From Microcoleus sp. FACHB-672 (GTDB taxonomy: Bacteria > Cyanobacteriota > Cyanobacteriia > Cyanobacteriales > Oscillatoriaceae), in the NCBI RefSeq assembly GCF_014695725.1, contig NZ_JACJOU010000015.1, positions 434,001 to 498,000 on the forward strand: 64,000 nucleotides of DNA, in the 5' to 3' direction. The notes below the pieces were generated by a model. The model had not been told where the DNA came from. It saw nothing but the letters and a program-made list of their open reading frames with translations, and did no database searches. Position numbers and translations under genes: made by a program. This document shows, piece after piece, positions 55,583 to 64,000 of the stretch (positions are counted from its first letter, which is position 1; each line of letters starts with the position of its first letter).

Positions 55583-55999
55583 TTACTTCGCTCCGGCCCT
55601 TGCATAGTCATCCTGGTAGCGGACAATATCATCCTCGCCTAGGTACTCCCCATTTTGCACCTCAATCAAAACCAACGGAATCACGCCAGGATTTTCCAGC
55701 CGGTGCGACGTACACTGAGGCACATAAGTCGATTGATTCGTAAAAATAAGTTGAACTTCATCCCCACAAGTCACCTTAGCCGTCCCGCAAACCACAATCC
55801 AATGCTCACTCCGGTGGTGGTGCATTTGCAGGCTCAGGCGGTGACCAGGCTTGACCTCAATCCGCTTAATTTTATATCCCCGCCCTTCTTCCAGAACAGT
55901 AAATGAACCCCAAGGGCGCAATTCCGTAGCGGCAAGTCCATTCGTAGCGGCAGATGTAGACAGTGTAGCAACTTGAGACATTTCTTTAACTTTAACCAT
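55583..55999 (-). CDS. Cupin protein, mannose-6-phosphate isomerase type II C-terminal-like
   Basis: The 138-residue protein is a single cupin barrel matching the isomerase domain found at the C-terminus of GDP-mannose pyrophosphorylase/phosphomannose isomerase: RPWGSFTVLEEG, VKPGHRLSLQMHHHRSEHWIVV (metal ligands near His60-62 and His66) and VPQCTSHRLENPG. It has no nucleotidyltransferase domain, so it may act alone as a sugar-phosphate isomerase. AAGGAGAG precedes the ATG at 55999, and this start is preferred. The IscA gene follows closely. Confidence 0.85.
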   Translation of the reverse strand: MVKVKEMSQVATLSTSAATNGLAATELRPWGSFTVLEEGRGYKIKRIEVKPGHRLSLQMHHHRSEHWIVVCGTAKVTCGDEVQLIFTNQSTYVPQCTSHRLENPGVIPLVLIEVQNGEYLGEDDIVRYQDDYARAGAK

Positions 56000-56419
56000 G
56001 ATTTTCTCTCCTTAATAGCTGCTTCCGAATTAGGCTAGCTGAGTGACAGGACATTTAGGGGCGAAGTGCTGAATCTTGCAGCACTCCATAACTTCTACTT
56101 GGCCGAAAAATCCCCAGGCTAGAGTTTTTCTAAATACCGCAACATCAGTGACGCAGACCCTGGAAAAATGGTTAGCAAAACTCAAAATCCCTAAACAGAA
56201 CTCATCTGCCTCAATCTGAGAATATGCCAATTAGGGGGGCTGAAATCAACCATAACAACTTCAGCCTAGGGGCTGACACCACAAACCGGCAAATTCAGCC
56301 AATCTACATCAAGTCTTTACGTCGGCAACCGATGCTTTAAATAAGCTTTAACCCCAGCAAAGCAGACAGCCAGATCCATAAAAATCCCCGTTCCCCTAAT
56401 TTAGCAAGCTAGAAACTGC
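56000..56419. other. Intergenic region
   Basis: 420 bp between two minus-strand genes. A 66-codon frame with a TTG start (56030-56230) shows no domain or good ribosome-binding site. The promoter of the cupin gene should lie here. No terminator was identified for the glycosidase gene downstream of 56420. Confidence 0.35.
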
Positions 56420-58528
56420 TCAGCGAGGGCGATCAAGGAAGACTCCCAAACCATTGTGAACCCGCGCAGCCGTACGCGCAGGCCGGTCGAGGAGTTGGCC
56501 CCCCAGATAAAGACCTGTAGAACTGCCACCATCCAGATTCAGGGCTTCAACAGCCCCTAACTGGCGCATCAGTTGGGCTAATTCGGCCAAAGTAGAACCG
56601 GCACCCCCAGCGCGGTTGTGAACCGCCGCTATAAGTAGTGTGCCCGTTGCAGTCGTGCCAATCGCACTCCGAGACGCAGTTTGTTGAACAAAGGCATCGC
56701 TGAAACCTTCCGCCTTAGCATCCAGAATAATTTGGCCATTTTGCATTAAAAGTGGCCCAGCGCCGATGATATGGGGATAATCGCTAAAGTCAGCCGGCAC
56801 CGTGACGCTCTCGATAGCCACAGAAGTGCCGGTAGGTAGGGCGTCAGATGCCACCTTACGAAGAACTAGCAAGTAGCCATTGCGGGGGATAGGAAAAGCA
56901 GTTTTGCCCACGTCACCTCCAGGCTGCTGGCCCGTAACTCCGTTATTTTCAACCGTAACAATCGTTTCCCCGTCACTCAGGGGAGTGTAAGTCAACCCCC
57001 ATTCAGGCGAGTAGCGGGAAATCCCTTGTTGGACAAAAGCGCTGTTGAGATAAAGCACCGGCAGGCGCACTTCCGCTGCGGCGATCAACGTTTCCTTCAG
57101 CGCCAGCCGGCCCATTTTAACGCTGCCGCTATCATTCCATGCCATCGCGCCCCGGTTAAGAATCGGGCTGGATAACCACTGAGCATCCCGGCGGAGCGCA
57201 CCCAAGGGCATCGTATTATTGCGATTGAAAAAGCCCCCATTAATCGCCGCTGAAGCCTGCCAGCGATTTGCCGTGGCGATCAGGGGGGCAGTACCCACTT
57301 GAGTAGCCGGTTCGCTCCAGATCGGTTTAAGACGTAATCCCGGTTGGCGAAGATCAACTTCCAGCCACACTACCGGAAAGCGATCTTGACCTAAGGCGAG
57401 ATACTGCTGATGCCAGCGCACCCCTGGTGCCCAAAGAATATCTTTCTCCACCAGAGAGTCGGGTCGAATATCAATCTGTAAGTGATTAATGTCGGGTGAG
57501 GTGAGAACCTGAGGACGCCAACCCGGAGGAACGAGCAGGCGGACAGTTGTTTGATTTGCAGCCGTTTCAACTTTCAACCGGCGGGCTTTTGGCGGAATCA
57601 CCGGCTTGTCTTTGGCGTCTGGCAGTTGGTAGCCCGGATAGGCAATCTCCCCCGCTTCCAGGGCGTTTAAGCGCTGTACTAGAGCCGGAGCGATTTGGCC
57701 ATCTAGAGTAATCACCCATTCATCCAGCTTGGGGGGTTTCGGTTTTTGCACTTCAGGCGTTTCCCCCTGCGGCTTGGATGTATCATCAGCGGCTTCTTGC
57801 TGGCGGTTGTTGCCGGCACCCTCACCGGAAGGTGTTTTTGGTTTAACTGGAGCCGGTTCTGGGGGTGTTAAGGTGGCAGAAAAATTCACTTGCCAGGGGG
57901 TCGGGCGATCTAGCTCAATCACAACGCTGCGCGGCAGGCTGACAGCTGCTTGTTTTTCCCCCCAACTTTGCATCGTCGCCTCAATTGCCTGGACTGTTGC
58001 GGCAGGAGAAGAAATCGAGAGTGTGTTTCCACTCACTTGCATCTGCCAGCCGGCTGCTTGGGCAAAATCAGTCATGTCCAAATAGCGGTACGAACCGGCA
58101 AGTTGAGGAGTCAAAGGTGCAAGTTGAGAGAACCACCGCACCGGCTGCTTTGCCAGATCGCCGGTGCTTAACAGTTCCACCCCTAGCAATTGGGTAACTC
58201 CAGCATCACTGATGCCGGTGCGAATGGCACCCTCAGCCGTATCCTGTTGCCACTGACTCCAAGCTGCCGGCCAAGTTCGACCGTTTAAGGAAATTTGAGT
58301 CCCTTGCCGCAGCAGGGGTTGCGTAGCGAACGCTTGAACGGATGTCATAGAAGACTGTTGCTGCACGTCAGAGTCCAAACCTTCCACAACTTCCTGGCTG
58401 ATGGCTTGAGCTTGAGCGCTGTCTGGGTGAGCAGTTGCTAAGCATAGAGCCGTAAAAACCACAAGGGGAGTGAAGGCAATAAGTTTAAAAAAAGCAGGCA
58501 TAAGCTCAATCATCAAACGAGGGGACAT
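56420..58528 (-). CDS. Phosphodiester glycosidase (NAGPA) family protein
   Basis: NAGPA-domain (DUF2233) proteins hydrolyse sugar-phosphodiester bonds; substrates in cyanobacteria are unknown. The 702-residue protein starts with a hydrophobic signal (FFKLIAFTPLVVFTALCLATA), then a domain with amidase/N-terminal-like beta strands, a Pro/Lys/Gly-rich linker (about 215-260) and the C-terminal NAGPA domain (about 390-702) with AINGGFFNRNN, RSAIGTT and ALNLDGGSSTGLYLGG, the segment bearing catalytic Asp/Gly residues. Two in-frame ATGs lie before the signal; the second (MPAFFKL) may be the real start. It is divergent from glsF across 1.2 kb. Confidence 0.85.
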   Translation of the reverse strand: MSPRLMIELMPAFFKLIAFTPLVVFTALCLATAHPDSAQAQAISQEVVEGLDSDVQQQSSMTSVQAFATQPLLRQGTQISLNGRTWPAAWSQWQQDTAEGAIRTGISDAGVTQLLGVELLSTGDLAKQPVRWFSQLAPLTPQLAGSYRYLDMTDFAQAAGWQMQVSGNTLSISSPAATVQAIEATMQSWGEKQAAVSLPRSVVIELDRPTPWQVNFSATLTPPEPAPVKPKTPSGEGAGNNRQQEAADDTSKPQGETPEVQKPKPPKLDEWVITLDGQIAPALVQRLNALEAGEIAYPGYQLPDAKDKPVIPPKARRLKVETAANQTTVRLLVPPGWRPQVLTSPDINHLQIDIRPDSLVEKDILWAPGVRWHQQYLALGQDRFPVVWLEVDLRQPGLRLKPIWSEPATQVGTAPLIATANRWQASAAINGGFFNRNNTMPLGALRRDAQWLSSPILNRGAMAWNDSGSVKMGRLALKETLIAAAEVRLPVLYLNSAFVQQGISRYSPEWGLTYTPLSDGETIVTVENNGVTGQQPGGDVGKTAFPIPRNGYLLVLRKVASDALPTGTSVAIESVTVPADFSDYPHIIGAGPLLMQNGQIILDAKAEGFSDAFVQQTASRSAIGTTATGTLLIAAVHNRAGGAGSTLAELAQLMRQLGAVEALNLDGGSSTGLYLGGQLLDRPARTAARVHNGLGVFLDRPR

Positions 58529-59702
58529 TTGTGGGGAGGCACATCTTTCTTAAAGGCCGACTGCTAATGAATTTCTCAAACGACCGATTGGAAAGGATTT
58601 CACCCTTCCAAATCCGCACACCTAAACGCTAAAATGGGACGATTTGCAACAAATGGCCGCCCCTGAGGCGCAAACACTGACAAGCAGCCTAAGCAGACGC
58701 AACAAGAGAAAACCTGACAAAAAGTAGTTACAACCCGAAAATGTAAGGGTTCTATATCCTGGCTTCGCCCTTAAGATTCCTTACACCGGCACATCAAATT
58801 CAGCCGGATCTAAAAATATAGACTCATAGCTGAGCGCGGTTTTCTCGTTGGAATGCTAAAACTGGGCTTCCTCCTCCAGCGCTTTGCTCTGAACTCAGCA
58901 CCGTTGAAAGTGGCCCCTATCAAGAAACCATGACTTGTCACTGATGCCTAGCTGCATCGCTTCCGGAGCGATTCCCCAAAGAACAGCCTAGCCAATTCCA
59001 GTGCCGGCGTGGATTCGGCCCCTGGGTTAAAACAGGATAAAATTGCCAAAACTTGCTTAAAGCTTGCCAGATATGGTGGAACCCAGGTTGGTTTTTTTGT
59101 TTATCCTAGATATGAGGGTCTTCGGTGGCTAAAGCATAATCACCGATTCGCTACGTCTGGCAAGACGGCAAAGTGGTAGATATAGGGATTGCTAGAATAC
59201 AGGATTTTCTGTAAGATTTTTCTGCCGTCCTGCTAGGATACCGTTTTGGGGAATCAGAGCCAGGAGCGCGTTTCTTTATCTGTAGGTCAAACTCCAAGCA
59301 AACCGGATACCTCGATCGATTGGCGATCGTTATGCGATGTTTCGAGTTTAACCTCTGCCCGCCTAATTCTAGTTTTTAAGGGAAAGTTTTGTAAGGCTGA
59401 GACTTAAGATCGAGGCAGAAAAGAGCCATCTATCAATTAAGAGGGGATGGCAACGTAAGGTTTAAATCGACAGGTATGAAGCTATGTCGTTAGCGATTAT
59501 ACGGCGAGCCATGTCAGTAGAGATGAGCCTTAGCGCCTCTTTAACGATCAAAGACTAGGATACTTGCCGAGCCATAAGAATTTTTACTTACTTACTTTCT
59601 GGCAAATAAAGGAATTCCCCTCCTTTACAACCGGCACTAGGGCGGTACGCCCCGCAAAATTAATCCGTAAAACCCATCTACGAATATCAGACAAGGAAAA
59701 GA
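58529..59702. other. Long intergenic region upstream of glsF
   Basis: 1174 bp between divergent genes with no supported ORF, tRNA or known riboswitch. It includes an inverted repeat CTTGCCAGA (59063-59071) / TCTGGCAAG (59156-59164) bounding about 100 nt, inside which AACC(CAGGTT)GGTT is followed by seven T. It could be an sRNA or a leader element. Promoters for glsF (and nitrogen-control sites, not identified) should lie towards 59400-59690. Confidence 0.45.
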
Positions 59703-62700
59703 ATGATCCATCCCATGAACAATTCGAGCGTGAATCACAACGGCACACAAAATCAGGGAAATCAAGACGAAGATAAAAGCCTTTTCGGGCAGCGCTGGCT
59801 AGTAGAGGAACGAGACGCCTGTGGTGTCGGCTTCATTGCCAACTTAAAAGGGCAAGCGAGCCATGAAATTGTGGCCAACGCCTTGTCCGCGCTCACCTGT
59901 TTGGAACACCGGGGAGCCTGTAGCGCCGATCAAGATTCAGGGGATGGGGCGGGTGTGATGACAGCAATCCCCTGGGAACTGTTTGATGGGTGGATGAACG
60001 AGGGGGGTATTCAACGCGATCCGAGTGCAGAAACCGCAGTGGGGATGGTATTTTTGCCCCAAGACGCAGCCCAGGCAAAAGCTTGCCGCGAAGTTGTCGA
60101 AAAAGTTTTAGTTGAAGAAGGACTGACGCTGCTCGGCTGGCGCACAGTGCCGGTGCGCCCAGAGATCCTGGGGATGCAAGCGCGGGAAAACCAACCGCAT
60201 ATCGAACAAGTAATTGTTCAGTCTAAGCAGTGGCGCGGAGATGAACTCGAACGCCGACTCTATCTTGCCCGCCGGTCATTTGGCAAAACCCTGCACAGCC
60301 TGGAAGACGGCAAATGGGGAGATGATTTTTATGTCTGTTCCTTCTCTTGCCGCACCATCGTTTATAAAGGCATGGTGCGCTCAGCCGTGCTGGGCGAGTT
60401 TTATCTCGATTTACAAAACCCAGCTTACAAGAGCGTTTTTGCGGTCTATCACCGGCGCTTCAGCACCAATACTATGCCCCGTTGGCCCCTAGCACAGCCG
60501 ATGCGTCTGTTAGGTCACAACGGCGAAATTAATACGCTCTTGGGCAACATTAACTGGATGATGGCGCGGGAAGGCAGCTTGTCCCATCCGCTTTGGGACG
60601 GTCGGATTGAGGATCTCAAACCGTTAGTGAAGCCAGATAACAGTGACTCGGCTACACTGGATAACGTGATGGAACTGTTGGTGCGCTCAGGACGCAGTCC
60701 TCAAGAAGCGCTGATGATCATGGTGCCAGAAGCGTACAAAAATCAGCCGGCTTTGGATGAGTATCCAGAAATTGTGGATTTCTACGAATATTACAGCGGC
60801 TTGCAAGAGCCGTGGGATGGCCCTGCGCTGCTGGTATTCAGTGATGGCAAGCTGGTGGGAGCCACCCTTGATCGCAATGGACTGAGGCCGGCTCGTTACG
60901 CCCTCACCCGCGATGGGATGGTAATTGTCGCATCAGAAGCCGGTGTGGTGGAGTTGCCGGAAGCAGACATCGTAGAAAAAGGCCGGTTGGGTCCTGGGCA
61001 AATGATTGCCGTTGACCTAGAAGCCGGGGAAATTATCAAGAACTGGGAGATTAAGCAGCGCATTGCCAAAACCCAGCCTTATGGACAGTGGCTGCAGCAA
61101 CACCGCCGCGAATTAACACTGCAACCGTTCCCCGAAGCCGCCCAAATGGAGGCCTGTGAGGTATTGCGCTATCAAACTGCCTTTGGCTACACCGCTGAAG
61201 ACGTAGAGATGGTGATCGAGGAAATGGCTGTCAGTGCCAAGGAACCAACGTTCTGCATGGGAGATGACATTCCCTTAGCTGTACTGTCAGAACGCCCTCA
61301 CTTGCTCTACGACTACTTCAAACAGCGCTTCGCCCAAGTCACAAACCCTCCCATTGACCCGTTGCGGGAAGGGATGGTGATGTCTTTAAGTATGCAGCTC
61401 GGTGAACGGGGAAATATCCTGGAAGCGAAGCCAGAATATGCCAGCCGGCTCAAGATTTCCACGCCGGTGATCAATGATGCTGAATTGGACGTGATTCGCA
61501 CATCGGGTTTGGAGTCAGCAACCTTATCCACTTTATTTGAGATCGCTGCCGGCCCTCCAGGGCTGGCTGAAGCAGTTAACCGGCTGCGGGAAGAAGCCGC
61601 AGAAGCGGTACGTGCCGGGAAAAAGATTCTAATTCTCAGTGATCGCACCCAAAAAATTACGGATGAGCTGAGCTACATTCCTCCTCTGTTAGCGGTGGGT
61701 GCTGTCCACCACCACTTGATACGTCAAGGGTTGCGGATGAAAACCTCTTTAATTGTCGATACCGCCCAATGCTGGAGTACCCACCACTTTGCCTGCCTGA
61801 TCGGCTACGGCGCGAGTTCTGTGTGCCCCTACTTAGCCTGGGAAAGTGTGCGGCAGTGGGTGTTTAATCCCAGAACTCAAAATCTGATGGAACGGGGCAA
61901 GATTGCTTCGGTGAGCGTGGACAAAGCTCAGGAGAACTATCGCAAGGCAATAGAAGGTGGCTTGCTGAAAATTCTCTCGAAAATGGGCATTTCCCTGCTT
62001 TCCAGCTACCAAGGGGCGCAAATTTTTGAAGCGATCGGGATTGGCTCAGATTTAATTCAGTTGGGCTTCACCGGCACCACATCTCGCATTGGCGGGCTGT
62101 CTGTCAGCGAACTGGCTCAGGAAGTCTTGGCCTTCCACAGCAAGGCTTTCCCAGAACTGAATATCAAGAAGCTAGAAAACTATGGCTTTGTTCAGTACCG
62201 GCCCGGTGGCGAGTATCACATGAACAGCCCCGAAATGGCAAAGGCACTACACAAGGCGGTGGAAAATAAGGCGCACGACCACTATGAGCTGTATCAAAAA
62301 TCTCTGCAAGGACGCCCGGTAACAGCTTTGCGGGATTTGCTGGATTTCAATGCTGATCGCCCCTCGATTTCCATTGACGAAGTTGAGCCGGTGGAAAACA
62401 TTATGAACCGCTTCTGCACCGGCGGGATGTCCTTGGGGGCGCTGTCCCCGGAAGCCCATGAGGTGCTGGCCATCGCCATGAATCGCATCAGCGGTAAATC
62501 TAACTCCGGTGAGGGTGGGGAAGATCCGGTGCGGTTTAAGGTACTCGATGATGTGGATGAGACAGGGCATTCTCAGTTAATGCCGCACCTCAAGGGTTTG
62601 CGGAATGGCGATACGGCATCGTCTGCAATCAAGCAGGTGGCGTCGGGCCGATTTGGGGTGACGCCTGAGTATTTGATGAATGCCAAGCAGATTGAAATTA

Positions 62701-64000
62701 AGATGGCTCAGGGTGCGAAGCCCGGTGAAGGTGGCCAATTGCCTGGGAAGAAGGTTAGCCCCTATATTGCCATGTTGCGCCGGTCGAAGCCGGGAGTGAC
62801 GCTAATTTCGCCGCCGCCTCACCATGATATTTATTCGATTGAGGATTTATCCCAGTTGATTTTTGACCTGCACCAAATTAATCCCAAGGCTGGGGTTTCT
62901 GTGAAATTGGTGGCAGAAATCGGGATTGGCACGGTGGCTGCCGGTGTGGCGAAGGCGAATGCGGATATTATCCAAATTTCTGGCCACGATGGCGGCACCG
63001 GCGCGTCTCCCCTGAGTTCGATTAAGCACGCCGGTTCGCCCTGGGAATTGGGACTGACGGAAGTGCATCGGGTGCTGATGGACAACCAGTTGCGTGATCG
63101 CGTTCTGTTGCGGGTTGATGGCGGCTTCAAAACCGGGTGGGATGTGCTGATGGGCGCTTTGATGGGTGGCGAAGAGTATGGCTTCGGTTCGATTGCCATG
63201 ATTGCGGAAGGCTGCATTATGGCCCGGATCTGCCACACTAATACCTGCCCGGTTGGGGTGGCGACTCAGCAAGAAAAGCTGCGCCAGCGGTTCACCGGCA
63301 TCCCCGAACACGTTGTCAATTTCTTCTACTTTGTGGCAGAGGAAGTGCGTTCTTTGCTGGCGCGGTTAGGCTACCGATCTCTCAATGAGATTATCGGGCG
63401 TACGGATCTGCTGAAGGTGAAGGAAGGCGTGCCTCTGACGAAAACCAAGTCTCTGAATTTAGATTGTCTGCTCAAGTTACCGGATAGCCGAGAAAATCGC
63501 GACTGGTTGCACCATGAGCCGGTTCACAGCAACGGGCCGGTTTTGGATGATGAGTTATTGGCAGACTCGGAAATTCAAGGGGCAATCCAAAATCAGGGCA
63601 GCGTGACGAAAACTTACCGGCTGGTGAATACAGACCGAACCGTGGGCGCACGGCTATCGGGTGCAATTGCTCAAAAGTACGGCAACACCGGCTTTGAGGG
63701 TCAAATTACACTCAATTTCACCGGAAGTGCCGGCCAAAGTTTTGGGGCATTTAATCTTCCCGGCATGACGCTGAGCCTAGAGGGTGAAGCCAATGATTAT
63801 GTGGGTAAAGGACTGCACGGGGGCGAGATTATTATTAAGCCGCCGGCTGAGGCAACCTATGACCCCTCACAAAATGTGATTATTGGCAACACTTGCTTGT
63901 ATGGTGCGACCGGCGGCTTTTTGTTTGCCAATGGTCAAGCCGGTGAGCGGTTTGCGGTGCGGAACTCAATGGCGAAAGCTGTGATTGAAGGTGCCGGTGA
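59703..64000 (+). CDS. glsF: Ferredoxin-dependent glutamate synthase, partial (C-terminus outside window)
   Basis: Glutamate synthase turns glutamine and 2-oxoglutarate into two glutamates. My translation from the ATG at 59703 is open for about 1432 codons to the window edge. An N-terminal propeptide of 39 residues precedes Cys40 (DACGVGF), the nucleophile after cleavage. The glutaminase, central and FMN domains follow; Cys1171, Cys1177 and Cys1182 (C-x5-C-x4-C) bind a [3Fe-4S] cluster. An insert of about 25 residues between GGEDPVRF and [10 protein letters not shown] ([19 protein letters not shown]) is the loop typical of the ferredoxin-type enzyme and absent from NADPH-type GltB, which is why I prefer glsF over gltB. 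AAGGAAAAG precedes the ATG. The last part of the beta-helix lies beyond the window. Confidence 0.9.
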   Translation, partial: MIHPMNNSSVNHNGTQNQGNQDEDKSLFGQRWLVEERDACGVGFIANLKGQASHEIVANALSALTCLEHRGACSADQDSGDGAGVMTAIPWELFDGWMNEGGIQRDPSAETAVGMVFLPQDAAQAKACREVVEKVLVEEGLTLLGWRTVPVRPEILGMQARENQPHIEQVIVQSKQWRGDELERRLYLARRSFGKTLHSLEDGKWGDDFYVCSFSCRTIVYKGMVRSAVLGEFYLDLQNPAYKSVFAVYHRRFSTNTMPRWPLAQPMRLLGHNGEINTLLGNINWMMAREGSLSHPLWDGRIEDLKPLVKPDNSDSATLDNVMELLVRSGRSPQEALMIMVPEAYKNQPALDEYPEIVDFYEYYSGLQEPWDGPALLVFSDGKLVGATLDRNGLRPARYALTRDGMVIVASEAGVVELPEADIVEKGRLGPGQMIAVDLEAGEIIKNWEIKQRIAKTQPYGQWLQQHRRELTLQPFPEAAQMEACEVLRYQTAFGYTAEDVEMVIEEMAVSAKEPTFCMGDDIPLAVLSERPHLLYDYFKQRFAQVTNPPIDPLREGMVMSLSMQLGERGNILEAKPEYASRLKISTPVINDAELDVIRTSGLESATLSTLFEIAAGPPGLAEAVNRLREEAAEAVRAGKKILILSDRTQKITDELSYIPPLLAVGAVHHHLIRQGLRMKTSLIVDTAQCWSTHHFACLIGYGASSVCPYLAWESVRQWVFNPRTQNLMERGKIASVSVDKAQENYRKAIEGGLLKILSKMGISLLSSYQGAQIFEAIGIGSDLIQLGFTGTTSRIGGLSVSELAQEVLAFHSKAFPELNIKKLENYGFVQYRPGGEYHMNSPEMAKALHKAVENKAHDHYELYQKSLQGRPVTALRDLLDFNADRPSISIDEVEPVENIMNRFCTGGMSLGALSPEAHEVLAIAMNRISGKSNSGEGGEDPVRFKVLDDVDETGHSQLMPHLKGLRNGDTASSAIKQVASGRFGVTPEYLMNAKQIEIKMAQGAKPGEGGQLPGKKVSPYIAMLRRSKPGVTLISPPPHHDIYSIEDLSQLIFDLHQINPKAGVSVKLVAEIGIGTVAAGVAKANADIIQISGHDGGTGASPLSSIKHAGSPWELGLTEVHRVLMDNQLRDRVLLRVDGGFKTGWDVLMGALMGGEEYGFGSIAMIAEGCIMARICHTNTCPVGVATQQEKLRQRFTGIPEHVVNFFYFVAEEVRSLLARLGYRSLNEIIGRTDLLKVKEGVPLTKTKSLNLDCLLKLPDSRENRDWLHHEPVHSNGPVLDDELLADSEIQGAIQNQGSVTKTYRLVNTDRTVGARLSGAIAQKYGNTGFEGQITLNFTGSAGQSFGAFNLPGMTLSLEGEANDYVGKGLHGGEIIIKPPAEATYDPSQNVIIGNTCLYGATGGFLFANGQAGERFAVRNSMAKAVIEGAG

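Noticed and set aside
56030-56230. 66-codon ORF upstream of the cupin gene
   Set aside because: TTG start without a ribosome-binding site, no domain; the cupin has its own strong site.

Overview
The window comes from a cyanobacterial chromosome. Gene content (type-2 GAPDH, helical carotenoid protein, CYP38-type lumen cyclophilin, ferredoxin-type glutamate synthase, RNase E ending in the cyanobacterial RRRRRRSSA motif) and gene orders (efp-accB, rne-rnhB, rpsL-rpsG-fusA-tuf-rpsJ) all fit. The moderate GC content, many small accessory genes (Uma2, pentapeptide, PIN, DICT), heptamer repeats and a MITE-like element suggest a large-genome filamentous lineage (Oscillatoriales/Coleofasciculales-like). 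That placement is inference; no rRNA is present to fix it. The palindrome GCCGGC and its one-base variants recur very often, much more than HIP1 (GCGATCGC).

Layout. 1-7.1 kb: murB (cut by the window edge) and murC for cell-wall precursors, nadD with a coupled mini-ORF, gap2, thiL and a Uma2-family gene. 7.3-12 kb: the most unusual block, with two paralogous alanine-rich repeat proteins (one with a DUF697-like domain, one with a TerB-like domain) followed by an unrecognised 491-residue protein coupled to the second. 12-19.6 kb: small membrane protein, lumen cyclophilin, efp-accB, an ArsR-type regulator, GerMN and DUF2993 proteins, proS. 19.7-22.2 kb: a conserved hypothetical overlapping a gene with a fresh internal duplication, which appears to be split from its 3' half by a single-base frameshift. 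22.7-26 kb: helical carotenoid protein, acetoacetate-decarboxylase-like enzyme, a CPCC/DUF6714 protein, a holin-like protein and a peptidoglycan-binding protein.

26.4-36.5 kb: dnaK and hsp20 (same strand, MITE-like element between them), a DICT/degenerate HD-GYP protein overlapping a pentapeptide-repeat gene, a CPBP protease, clpS, a broken PIN-toxin gene, small conserved hypotheticals and a STAS protein. 36.8-44.3 kb: TIGR03960-type radical SAM protein, a 1.1-kb spacer holding a likely structured rne leader, rne, rnhB and an overlapping secreted protein. 44.3-49.4 kb: DUF1997 protein, pheA, a second pentapeptide protein, a membrane protein and a LON-substrate-binding-domain protein. 49.6-55 kb: the str operon on the minus strand. 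55.2-58.5 kb: an IscA-type Fe-S protein, a cupin and a phosphodiester glycosidase. 59.7 kb to the end: the ferredoxin-dependent glutamate synthase gene, cut by the right edge.

No tRNA, rRNA, CRISPR array or complete insertion sequence was found. Most genes are housekeeping. The best candidates for something undescribed are the alanine-repeat/TerB cluster at 7.3-12 kb and the frameshifted duplicated gene at 20.2-22.2 kb.
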